From the NCBI GenBank assembly GCA_046290815.1, contig JBKBUF010000018.1, positions 36,086 through 100,085 on the forward strand: DNA of 64,000 bases. Reading direction: 5' to 3'. The stretch's first letter is position 1. Every line of letters starts with the position of its first letter. Shown piece by piece: positions 44,870-53,660 of the stretch. A model generated the notes under the pieces. The model made no database searches. It was given only the letters and a program-made list of their open reading frames with translations, and was not told the DNA's origin. The translations under genes and the position numbers were made by a program. This DNA comes from JBKBUF01 sp046290815 (GTDB taxonomy: Bacteria; Bacteroidota; Bacteroidia; Cytophagales; Cytophagaceae).

Positions 44870-46066
44870 ATGGAAAGTGTGAGTGTGTTGGAAATATTTT
44901 TCTGGTTAGCAATATTTGTTATTTTCTATACATATGCAGGTTATGGAATTGTTCTTTACCTGATGGTTCGTATAAAAAGATTCTTTAATAAATCTAAAGA
45001 ATTAAAGGATGATTTTGAGCCGGAGGTTACATTTGTCGTGCCTTGTTACAATGAAGCAGATATTGTTGAAGATAAGGTGAAAAATACTTTATCTCTTGAT
45101 TACCCCAAGGACAAATTCAAGGTGGTCTTCATTACCGATGGCAGTACTGATGGTACGCCGGAAAGGCTTAAAAATTTTGATAGAATAAAGGTGCTTCATG
45201 AAGATAAAAGAGGAGGTAAGTCGGCTGCGGAAAATCGTGCAATGAAATTTGTCGATACTCCTATTGTTATATTTTCAGATGCAAATACTATTCTGCCAAA
45301 AGATGCCATAAAGAAAATTGTGAGACATTATGCTGATCCGAAAGTTGGGGCAGTGAGTGGTGAAAAAAGAGTTCTTTCCGGGGAATCGGCCGATGCAAGT
45401 GCTGCCGGAGAAGGTATATACTGGAAGTATGAATCATTGCTGAAGAAGCTCGATTCAGAACTGCTGACTATTGTAGGGGCAGCAGGTGAGCTTTTTTCGT
45501 TCAGGAAAGAATTATTTGTGGAGCTGGAAGAAGACACAATCCTGGATGACTTTATGCTTTCTATGAGAATTGCTGAAAAAGAATACAGAGTGGTTTACGA
45601 GCCGGAAGCATATGCAATGGAAACAGCTTCAGCCTCTATAAAAGAGGAGCTGAAACGGAAAATCAGAATTTGCGCAGGGGGATGGCAGTCAATGATACGC
45701 TTAAAGTCTGTTCTTAATCCTTTTAAAAATTTCCTGCTTACATTCCAGTATGTTTCTCATAGGGTGTTAAGATGGAGTATTGCGCCACTTCTTATGTTTT
45801 TGTTGCTTCCTTTAAATCTTTTCCTGGCCTTTGAAGGATGGGTTTACCAATGGATGCTGGCAGGACAAATTGCATTTTATACTTTGGCTTTGCTTGGTTG
45901 GTACCTTGAGGAAAAGGAAATCAGATTTAAAATGCTGTTTATTCCATTCTACTTCTTTTTTATGAATGCAAGTGTATTTGCCGGATTCTACAGATATGCC
46001 AAAGGAAAACAGGCTGCAGCCTGGGAAAGGGTTAAAAGAGGATCTCTGGTTACAGCTAAGGATTAA
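44870..46066 (+). CDS. Membrane glycosyltransferase family 2
   Basis: The 398-residue protein has an N-terminal helix (about 7-32), a GT2 domain with VTFVVPCYNEADIVEDKV, FITDGSTDGT, FSDANTILPKDA (DxD) and the acceptor region EDTILDDFMLSMRIAEK, then the KRKIRICAGGWQSM segment in place of QxxRW, and several C-terminal membrane helices. This is the layout of membrane-bound beta-glycosyltransferases (cellulose synthase-like). A GGAG RBS precedes the ATG. It closes the polysaccharide region and is followed by a terminator. Confidence 0.88.
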   Translation: MESVSVLEIFFWLAIFVIFYTYAGYGIVLYLMVRIKRFFNKSKELKDDFEPEVTFVVPCYNEADIVEDKVKNTLSLDYPKDKFKVVFITDGSTDGTPERLKNFDRIKVLHEDKRGGKSAAENRAMKFVDTPIVIFSDANTILPKDAIKKIVRHYADPKVGAVSGEKRVLSGESADASAAGEGIYWKYESLLKKLDSELLTIVGAAGELFSFRKELFVELEEDTILDDFMLSMRIAEKEYRVVYEPEAYAMETASASIKEELKRKIRICAGGWQSMIRLKSVLNPFKNFLLTFQYVSHRVLRWSIAPLLMFLLLPLNLFLAFEGWVYQWMLAGQIAFYTLALLGWYLEEKEIRFKMLFIPFYFFFMNASVFAGFYRYAKGKQAAAWERVKRGSLVTAKD

Positions 46067-46089
46067 TTAGTATATCAATATTTTCAGGT

Positions 46090-46120
46090 AGCAGAATGCC
46101 GACGTAGGTGTTCTGCTTTT
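46090..46120 (+). terminator. Rho-independent terminator ending the polysaccharide region
   Basis: GCAGAA and GCC pair with GGT and TTCTGC around GACGTA, followed by TTTT. Confidence 0.8.
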
Positions 46121-46188
46121 CTTATTATTAAACCTCTTATTTTCAGTTATAAAAGGGTTCTTTTGATCCTTCGGGGAGGGCTTGTATT

Positions 46189-46196
46189 TAATTTTG
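46189..46196 (+). promoter_or_regulatory. Possible -7 element upstream of lysS (TAATTTTG)
   Basis: An exact TAnnTTTG match lies 76 bp upstream of the lysS ATG, after the preceding terminator. Confidence 0.4.
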
Positions 46197-46272
46197 CATT
46201 CATGGCTATTTCTCACTAATTTTATCGGAAATTATCTATAGAAAAATATCATAATTACTATTCTAAATACTT

Positions 46273-48006
46273 ATGCAGCTTAGCGAACAGGAATTATTAA
46301 GACGGGAAGAACGTGAACAATTGATGAAAATGGGGATAAATCCTTATCCTTCTGAAACTTTTATAACCAATGTTTCTGCAAAAGATATTATGCAGAATTA
46401 TGAGAAGCGAAAGACTGATTATAAAAATGTTGCAATTGCAGGCAGAATTATGAGCAGAAGGATTATGGGAAGCGCTTCTTTTGCTGAGTTGCAGGATAGT
46501 ACAGGTAGAATTCAGATTTATATCCGTCGTGATGATTTATGTCCCGGAGAAAATAAAGATTATTATAATATTTTCTTTAAAAAACTTCTTGGTATAGGTG
46601 ATATAGTGGGAGTGAAAGGCTATGTTTTTACTACCCAGACGGGGGAGATCTCCATCCATGTAAAAGAACTTATACTCCTTTCCAAATCACTTAAACCATT
46701 GCCAATTGTTAAAGAGGCGGAAGATGAACAGGGGAATATCAAAACATTTGATGCATTCTCTGATCCTGAACAAAGATACAGACAGCGGTATGTGGACCTG
46801 ATTGTTAATCCTGACGTGAGGGAAACCTTCGTGAAAAGAACGCAGCTGGTGAATACCATAAGACAGTATCTGAATAATAAAGGCTATCTGGAAGTAGAAA
46901 CCCCAATTTTGCAGCCTATTTACGGCGGTGCCTCTGCCAGACCTTTTAAAACATATCATAACACCCTTGATATGCCATTGTACCTTCGTATCGCCAACGA
47001 ATTATATTTAAAAAGACTTATTGTCGGAGGCTTTGATGGTGTATATGAGTTTGCAAAGGATTTCAGAAATGAAGGGATGTCCCGTTTCCACAATCCAGAG
47101 TTTACTCAGGTTGAGCTATACGTGGCTTACAAAGACTATGAGTGGATGATGGACCTGGTAGAAGAATTAGTTGAAAAAATTGCGATGACCCTTCATGGTA
47201 CAACTGAGGTTAAGGTTGGTAATAATATTATCAATTTCCAAAGACCATGGAAACGTTATACCATGTTTGAAGCCATTAAGCATTTTACCGGTGTTGATAT
47301 CGATAATATGGATGAAGTACAATTGCGTGCCGCTGCCAAAGAAATGGGCGTGTTGTGTGATGAAACCATGGGTAAAGGAAAAATCATAGACGAAATATTC
47401 GGTGCAAAATGCGAACACCTACTGATTCAGCCTACATTTATTACTGATTATCCTGTGGAGATGTCACCTCTGGCTAAAAAGCATAGAAGTAAAGAAGGTT
47501 TGGTAGAAAGATTTGAAGCTATCTGTAACGGGAAAGAAATATGTAATTCCTTCTCTGAATTAAACGATCCTATTGATCAGAGAAAAAGGTTTGAAGACCA
47601 GCTGGAGCTTGGAAAGAGAGGGGATGCCGAGGCGATGGTACTGGACGAGGACTTCCTGAGAGCGCTTGAGTATGGTATGCCACCTACGGCAGGCCTGGGA
47701 ATAGGAATAGACAGGCTTACTATGATTATGACTAACTCCAATTCAATTCAGGATGTAATTTTCTTCCCTCAAATGAAACCTGAAAAGCAAGCTCCGGCAA
47801 TATCTGCTGAAGATTTATTAGCTGTAGGAATTCAAAAAGAATGGCTTCCGGTTTTTCAGAAATTGGGAATCACTTCTGTTGAACAATTAAAAGCCGCGAA
47901 CCCAAATAAGCTTTTTAATGACCTTTGCGGAATGAAAAAGAAAATGAAGCTTGAGTTGAAAGCGCCAACCATTGACGAAGTGAAAACCTGGACTGAAGCG
48001 GTATAG
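46273..48006 (+). CDS. lysS: Lysyl-tRNA synthetase, class II
   Basis: The 577-residue enzyme charges tRNA-Lys with lysine in the cytosol. It has the N-terminal OB-fold anticodon domain (about 55-165: VAIAGRIMSRRIMGSASFAE) and the class II core, with motif 2 FRNEGMSRFHNPEFTQVE and motif 3 GLGIGIDRLTMIMT. About 75 residues follow the core (from PEKQAPAISAEDLLAVGI), a helical extension often found in Bacteroidota LysS and absent from E. coli LysS. The start at 46273 fits the usual LSEQELLRREE opening. Confidence 0.96.
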   Translation: MQLSEQELLRREEREQLMKMGINPYPSETFITNVSAKDIMQNYEKRKTDYKNVAIAGRIMSRRIMGSASFAELQDSTGRIQIYIRRDDLCPGENKDYYNIFFKKLLGIGDIVGVKGYVFTTQTGEISIHVKELILLSKSLKPLPIVKEAEDEQGNIKTFDAFSDPEQRYRQRYVDLIVNPDVRETFVKRTQLVNTIRQYLNNKGYLEVETPILQPIYGGASARPFKTYHNTLDMPLYLRIANELYLKRLIVGGFDGVYEFAKDFRNEGMSRFHNPEFTQVELYVAYKDYEWMMDLVEELVEKIAMTLHGTTEVKVGNNIINFQRPWKRYTMFEAIKHFTGVDIDNMDEVQLRAAAKEMGVLCDETMGKGKIIDEIFGAKCEHLLIQPTFITDYPVEMSPLAKKHRSKEGLVERFEAICNGKEICNSFSELNDPIDQRKRFEDQLELGKRGDAEAMVLDEDFLRALEYGMPPTAGLGIGIDRLTMIMTNSNSIQDVIFFPQMKPEKQAPAISAEDLLAVGIQKEWLPVFQKLGITSVEQLKAANPNKLFNDLCGMKKKMKLELKAPTIDEVKTWTEAV

Positions 48007-48009
48007 AGT

Positions 48010-48921
48010 ATGAAATTACTTTCACCTGTACACTGGAAAGATTATGAGCTGTTGGATTCGGGAAATTATAAAAAGCTAGAGAGGTTTGGTAATTTTATTG
48101 TATCCCGCCCCGAACCACAGGCGGTATGGGATACATCCATGAATGAAAAAGAATGGGACAGGCTTGCCAATGCGGTTTTCACCAGAAAAAAGGATCTTGA
48201 TAACGATAAGCAAACTGACTTCGAAAGAGGAGAATGGGTACTGAAAAAGGGTATGCAGGAGCAATGGTTTATTAACTATGTTCATAATAATCTTCAATTA
48301 AAATTTCGCCTTGGTCTGAGTTCCTTTAAGCACGTAGGAATCTTTCCAGAACAGGCCTCCAATTGGGACTATATTTATCAATGTGCAAAAGGAATGAAAA
48401 TTGAAAAGCCTAAAGTGCTTAATCTTTTTGCCTATACTGGCGGTGCTTCCCTGGCTGCCAAAGCTGCCGGCGCTGATGTTACCCATGTAGATTCGGTAAA
48501 ACAAGTGATTTCCTGGTCGAGAGAAAATATGGAAGCGTCTTCGCTGAAAGACATAAGATGGGTGGTGGAAGACGCTTTAAAGTTTGTTCAAAGGGAAGCC
48601 AAAAGGGGAAATAGATATAATGGAATCATTCTTGATCCTCCGGCATATGGCCGAGGGCCTGCAGGAGAGAAATGGGTAATAGAGCAACATTTAAATCCCA
48701 TGATCAGGGCCTGTAAAGAAATTCTTGATGAAAAAAATAATTTTTTAATATTAAACCTCTATTCTATAGGATTTTCTGCTCTGATTATAGATACTTTACT
48801 TAATCAGTTTTTCACCAATAAAAACAATTTTGAAATTGGTGAGTTATACTTGATGGATAAGTATTCTAAAAAATTACCTCTAGGTGTATTCGGTCGTTTT
48901 AATTCCGTTACAGGATTTTAA
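48010..48921 (+). CDS. Class I SAM-dependent methyltransferase (RlmI/RlmK-like)
   Basis: The 303-residue protein has the Rossmann methyltransferase core of the RlmI-type family: motif I VLNLFAYTGGASLAAKAAGA, THVDSVKQVISWSRENM and the catalytic-loop motif DPPAYGRGP. It lacks the N-terminal PUA domain of RlmI (family length about 395), so it may be a 23S rRNA cytosine methyltransferase relative that recognises RNA differently. It starts 3 bp after lysS and is probably translated with it. The exact target base is not known. Confidence 0.85.
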   Translation: MKLLSPVHWKDYELLDSGNYKKLERFGNFIVSRPEPQAVWDTSMNEKEWDRLANAVFTRKKDLDNDKQTDFERGEWVLKKGMQEQWFINYVHNNLQLKFRLGLSSFKHVGIFPEQASNWDYIYQCAKGMKIEKPKVLNLFAYTGGASLAAKAAGADVTHVDSVKQVISWSRENMEASSLKDIRWVVEDALKFVQREAKRGNRYNGIILDPPAYGRGPAGEKWVIEQHLNPMIRACKEILDEKNNFLILNLYSIGFSALIIDTLLNQFFTNKNNFEIGELYLMDKYSKKLPLGVFGRFNSVTGF

Positions 48922-49007
48922 TTCCTTTCAATTTTAAATTGGTTCCGAATTTAATATTTTTAAGAAACTGTTATTGAGTATAAAGTGTTTTATTGGCAGT
49001 TAATATC

Positions 49008-52000
49008 ATGTCAATCAAGTCTTATAAAAAAAATAAAAATCAATATGTGGTTGGGATTGGGGCTTCAGCAGGTGGTCTGGAAGCGATCCAATCTTTTTTT
49101 GATCATATTCCCGGAAAAACGGGACTCTCCTATATTGTAGTACAACACCTTTCTCCGGATTATAAAAGTCTTATGGGGGAGCTTCTTTCCAAGCATACAG
49201 ATATGCAAATATTTGAGGCTAAGGAAGGGATGCCCGTTGAGAAAGATTGTGTGTACCTTGTGCCAAGCAAAAGTAATATCATTATAAAGGATGGTTGCCT
49301 TAATTTGGTTTATAAAGAAAGAGGCCATGGACCTAACATGGCCATAGATGAATTTTTCAGATCACTCGCTGCTGAGAAGAAAGATAAAGCTATTGCAGTG
49401 ATTTTATCAGGAACCGGAACCGATGGTACCAAGGGTATAAAAGCAATAAAAGATGCAGGCGGACTTGTTATAGTTCAGGATCCTTTAACGGCAAAATTTG
49501 ATGGCATGCCTAATAGTGCCATTATTTCCGGTTATGTGGATTTTGTATTGCCCCCAAATGAAATTTCTCAGCAATTGACCGAGTACGTTTCAAATCCATT
49601 TCTTTTGCCTCCTCCTATTAAAAATCAAGATGGGGTGCTTTCACAGATTTTGGAATTACTTAAAAAGGAGACTTCTCAGGATTTTACATTATATAAAAAG
49701 CCGACTATTCAAAGAAGGATACAAAGAAGAGTCGCTTTGGTCGGTCTTAAATCGATGGAGGAGTATTATGAATATTTGCAGGAAAATTCTGAAGAGCTAA
49801 GGATACTGGGGAAAGAATTTCTTATTGGTGTTACAAAATTCTTCAGGGATCAGGATGCTTTTGAGTATTTGACGACAAATGTGTTGTCAGATATTATCAG
49901 CAAAAAGGAAGACGCGGCAGTGTTGAAAGTTTGGGTGGCTGGTTGCAGTACAGGGGAAGAGGCATATTCTCTGGCTATATTGATTCACGAGGGAATGCTT
50001 AAGCTAAGAAAGAATTGCGATGTTAAAATATTTGCTACCGATATTGATAAAGACGCTATTGATCAGGCTGCCATTGGTATGTACGATAAGGAGGAGCTGG
50101 AAAAGGAAGTATCTAAAGAAAGGCTTGATAAATATTTTGTGAAGTCAGGCAATGGATCTTATACCATTAATCCTTTAATAAGAAGGATGGTGATTTTTGC
50201 TCAGCATGATGTTACCAAAGATGCTCCTTTTAGCAAAATCGATCTGGTTACCTGTCGTAACCTGTTGATATATCTGAATACAGAACTTCAGAAAAAAGTA
50301 CTTTCATCTTTTCATTATGCACTTAATTATTACGGCTATTTATTTTTAGGTCAAAGTGAGCAGGTGGGGGATATGAAATCTCATTTCCATGAGATAAGTA
50401 AAAAGTTTAAAGTATACAGGAATGTTCAGGATAATAAAAAGATGACATTTGAGATCCTGGCGTCCTTAAAAACACCATATATCAGAAGTGCTGCAATTAC
50501 TCAGAATCCAAGAAAGAGTTTAAAGCAAATTAGTATTACCGATCAGTTAAATAGTATTTTGCTTGAGGAGTCTGAACATGTAGTAATATACGTTGATGAA
50601 AATCTTGATGTAGTCCAGGCTCTTGGTGATTATCAGAAGTATCTGCAATTTCCTGAAAAGGTATTGAACTTTAATCTTTCCAGAATGATAAAGGGAGAGC
50701 TTGGGATTGCACTGGGTACTGCAATTAGAAAAGCAATTAAAAGCAACTCCAAATACAAAATTAAAAAAATCAGGACCGGAAAACCTGACGGCTCTCCTTT
50801 TGTAGATGTGGTTGTATATCCTCTTCCGACCGAAAGGCTTATTGTAATTTTGTTGTCCGATTCGCACAATGTAGAAATTACTGGAACTTCGGAAGAGTTA
50901 TACGACAGAGAGGGGGTTAGCAAACAGCAGATGATTTCACTTGAAGAGGAATTAAGAGAAACCAAAGAAAATCTTCAGAGTGTCATAGAAGAACTTGAAA
51001 CAAGTAATGAGGAGCTCCAGTCCAGCAATGAAGAATTACTTTCTGCTAATGAAGAGTTACAGAGTACTAACGAGGAGTTACAGTCATTAAACGAAGAGCT
51101 GCATACTGTCAATACTGAACATCAGCTTAAAATTAAGGAACTTATTGAGCTGAATGACGATTTTATAAATTATTTTAAGAGTAATAAAATCGGTCAGATT
51201 CTAGTAGATAATGATTTAATCATTAGAAAATTTACTCCGGCTGTTACCGAGCAGATAAATGTAATTGAAGCGGATATAGGAAGACCTATTTCACATATTT
51301 CAAACAATCTGAGACATGGTAACCTTGTCAATGATATCCGAAAAGTGCTGATGGAAAATACTCAGGTGGAACGAGAGTTGGAGCTTGATAATGGAAAATG
51401 GTTTTTAATGCGAATCCTACCTTATTTGAGGATTGATAAAAAAGTTGACGGGGTAATTGTCACCTTTTTTGATATTACCACTCTGAAAAGTTTGAGTACA
51501 CAGCTAGGAACTGTTTTAGATAGCTCAAGAAATGCTATTTGTGTTTTTAAGGCTTATAGAGATTACGATGGCAAAGTGTTAGATTATGTATGCGAAATTG
51601 CCAATAAAAACGTAGTTAAAGTATTGCAAATTTCTTCTGAAGACATTATAGGCAGAAAGCTGCTTGAGTTAAAGCCTATTCTGAAAGATTCGGAAATTTT
51701 AAGAGAATTTAAATATGTAACTGAAACAGGAAATTCCAGGCAGTTTGAGTACCAATTTATCGAAGGTGACCTAAACATTTGGCTGGATGTCTGTGTAGTT
51801 AAATTACACGATGGTATTACCGTTACAATAAATGATATTACAGAAAGGAAGCGTTCAGAAGAAAAGATTGCCATAGCTTACGATGAATTGAAAAGGGTTG
51901 AGGATAAGCTAAGAAGGTATAATAAGCAATTGGAACAGACAGTAGCTGAGCGAACCAAAGAACTGGCAATATCAGATGAAAGGTTTAAGTTGATAACCAA

Positions 52001-53081
52001 AGCCAGTAATGACGCAGTTTGGGATTGGAATCTTGTTTCCAATGAAATATGGCTGAATGATAATTTTTTGAAGTTAAGTCAGTTTCAAAACGCCGAGCTT
52101 AAGGGTATTGAACTGAAAAATTCAATTATTCATCCGGAAGATAAAATTCACATTCAGAAATCTATCAGCGAGGTGTTGGATAATGGAACAGATTTTTGGA
52201 CAGGCGAGTATCGGGTGATACGGCGTGATGGTGGAGTGGCTTATGTGAGAGACAGGGCGTATATTTTGAAAGATGAAAATGGTGTGCCTCACAGGATGCT
52301 TGGATCCATGGTAGATCTTACTGATTTGAAAAAGGTCCAGGAAGATCTTAAGGTTTCTAATGAAAATCTGAAAAAGATCAACATGGATCTTGATAACTTT
52401 ATTTATACAGCATCTCACGATTTGAAAGCTCCTATTGCGAATATTGAAGGTTTAGTTGACTCCTTAAGGGAGATAATGACAGTGGACGATGAGGAAATTA
52501 ACACCATTCTTAGAATGATTAATACTTCAACAGTAAAATTTAAAGAGACAATAAAAGACCTTACAGAAATCTCAAAGATTCAAAAAGGAATAGATGAAAC
52601 CCTTGAGGAAATAAATATTAAGGAATGTCTTGATGTGGTTAGGCTTCATATATCAGAACTTATCACTACTAATAATGCAAAATTTGAAATAAATATTAAT
52701 GATGATGCAACAATAACTTTTGCAAAGAAGAATTTTCATAGTATTCTTTATAATCTCGTAAGCAATGCTATCAAATATTCATGCGCCGACAGGTTGCCTC
52801 ATGTTCAAATCAATGTTTATTCTAAAGGCGATAGTGTGGTGCTGGAAGTGAAGGACAATGGCTTGGGTATTCCAAAGGAAAAACTTTCTAAAGTTTTTAC
52901 AATGTTTAAACGTTTCCATGATCACGTAGAAGGTACTGGCGTAGGATTATATATAGTAAAAAGAATTGTTGATAATGCCGGTGGGAAAATAGAAGTAGAA
53001 AGCCAGGAGGGTATAGGTTCTGTATTCAGAGTTTATTTTCCCAAAAACATAAAATTCCAAAAGAATGTCAATGTTGTCTGA
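49008..53081 (+). CDS. CheB-CheR-PAS hybrid sensor histidine kinase
   Basis: I take the ATG at 49008 (1357 residues). Domains in order: CheB methylesterase without receiver (about 12-195; catalytic set in GIGASAGG, VVQHLSPDY and GTGTDGT), CheR methyltransferase (about 210-480; FFRDQDAFEYL, VWVAGCSTGEEAYSLAI, DLVTCRNLLIYL), a coiled coil built of SNEELQ-type heptads (about 640-705), three PAS-like regions (about 715-835, 840-950 and 995-1115), and a HisKA/HATPase kinase (about 1120-1350; YTASHDLKAPIANI, NLVSNAIKY, GTGVGLYIVKRIV). Such fusions occur in many environmental bacteria and are not tied to classical chemotaxis. No response regulator or chemoreceptor is adjacent. Confidence 0.93.
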   Translation: MSIKSYKKNKNQYVVGIGASAGGLEAIQSFFDHIPGKTGLSYIVVQHLSPDYKSLMGELLSKHTDMQIFEAKEGMPVEKDCVYLVPSKSNIIIKDGCLNLVYKERGHGPNMAIDEFFRSLAAEKKDKAIAVILSGTGTDGTKGIKAIKDAGGLVIVQDPLTAKFDGMPNSAIISGYVDFVLPPNEISQQLTEYVSNPFLLPPPIKNQDGVLSQILELLKKETSQDFTLYKKPTIQRRIQRRVALVGLKSMEEYYEYLQENSEELRILGKEFLIGVTKFFRDQDAFEYLTTNVLSDIISKKEDAAVLKVWVAGCSTGEEAYSLAILIHEGMLKLRKNCDVKIFATDIDKDAIDQAAIGMYDKEELEKEVSKERLDKYFVKSGNGSYTINPLIRRMVIFAQHDVTKDAPFSKIDLVTCRNLLIYLNTELQKKVLSSFHYALNYYGYLFLGQSEQVGDMKSHFHEISKKFKVYRNVQDNKKMTFEILASLKTPYIRSAAITQNPRKSLKQISITDQLNSILLEESEHVVIYVDENLDVVQALGDYQKYLQFPEKVLNFNLSRMIKGELGIALGTAIRKAIKSNSKYKIKKIRTGKPDGSPFVDVVVYPLPTERLIVILLSDSHNVEITGTSEELYDREGVSKQQMISLEEELRETKENLQSVIEELETSNEELQSSNEELLSANEELQSTNEELQSLNEELHTVNTEHQLKIKELIELNDDFINYFKSNKIGQILVDNDLIIRKFTPAVTEQINVIEADIGRPISHISNNLRHGNLVNDIRKVLMENTQVERELELDNGKWFLMRILPYLRIDKKVDGVIVTFFDITTLKSLSTQLGTVLDSSRNAICVFKAYRDYDGKVLDYVCEIANKNVVKVLQISSEDIIGRKLLELKPILKDSEILREFKYVTETGNSRQFEYQFIEGDLNIWLDVCVVKLHDGITVTINDITERKRSEEKIAIAYDELKRVEDKLRRYNKQLEQTVAERTKELAISDERFKLITKASNDAVWDWNLVSNEIWLNDNFLKLSQFQNAELKGIELKNSIIHPEDKIHIQKSISEVLDNGTDFWTGEYRVIRRDGGVAYVRDRAYILKDENGVPHRMLGSMVDLTDLKKVQEDLKVSNENLKKINMDLDNFIYTASHDLKAPIANIEGLVDSLREIMTVDDEEINTILRMINTSTVKFKETIKDLTEISKIQKGIDETLEEINIKECLDVVRLHISELITTNNAKFEININDDATITFAKKNFHSILYNLVSNAIKYSCADRLPHVQINVYSKGDSVVLEVKDNGLGIPKEKLSKVFTMFKRFHDHVEGTGVGLYIVKRIVDNAGGKIEVESQEGIGSVFRVYFPKNIKFQKNVNVV

Positions 53082-53660
53082 TCTTCCCAACGGTAATCTT
53101 TTAAAGTCTGGCAGGAAAAGGTGTTTTCATATTCTACCGATAGGGATACAGAAGAAATTTTGGTTGCAGATGTATTAAGACTTGAGCTTGGTAGATTGTC
53201 AATTTTATAGATAGAATATTCACACTAAGCTTTATTTGCAACAGGAAATATTACAATGCTTCATTAGATTTGTTATGCTGCTTATATTTATTACCATTAG
53301 TTTCCTTCTGTAAAACCTGACGCTTAAATCTCAAAAAGATTTATTAAGGCTATATTTATCTCTAAATTCCCACTTAATTTTTCTGATTTTTTTATATCAT
53401 TTTAAACTCATTATATGGAATTAAATATGAGTTTATTTAAATGATTTTTGCTTTCTGATTTTTCATTTTTTTACCCTTCCGATTTAGATGTGTATGGATT
53501 TTGTCCGCCTGTATTTTTTGCAATAACTGGCTTAAATCTCTACTTTTTGAGCTATGCAAAGGTGCAAATTCAGGTAAGTTTTTAAGATCTGATTTGGTAC
53601 TTGAAAGAAAATGCTTTTACGAAAAAACAAACACATACATCACTAAACATTACAAAAGAA
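53082..53660. other. Long AT-rich intergenic region
   Basis: No gene was identified over about 580 bp. A 37-codon open piece (about 53105-53210, reading KVFSYSTDRDTEEILVADVL) looks protein-like but has no good start and no known family. The remainder presumably carries the promoter of the GH16 gene; no consensus element was found. Confidence 0.4.

Noticed and set aside
51000..51120. DNA tandem repeat in the CheB-CheR kinase gene
   Set aside because: The repetition reflects the coiled-coil protein heptads (SNEELQ-type), with many silent differences, not a DNA repeat element.
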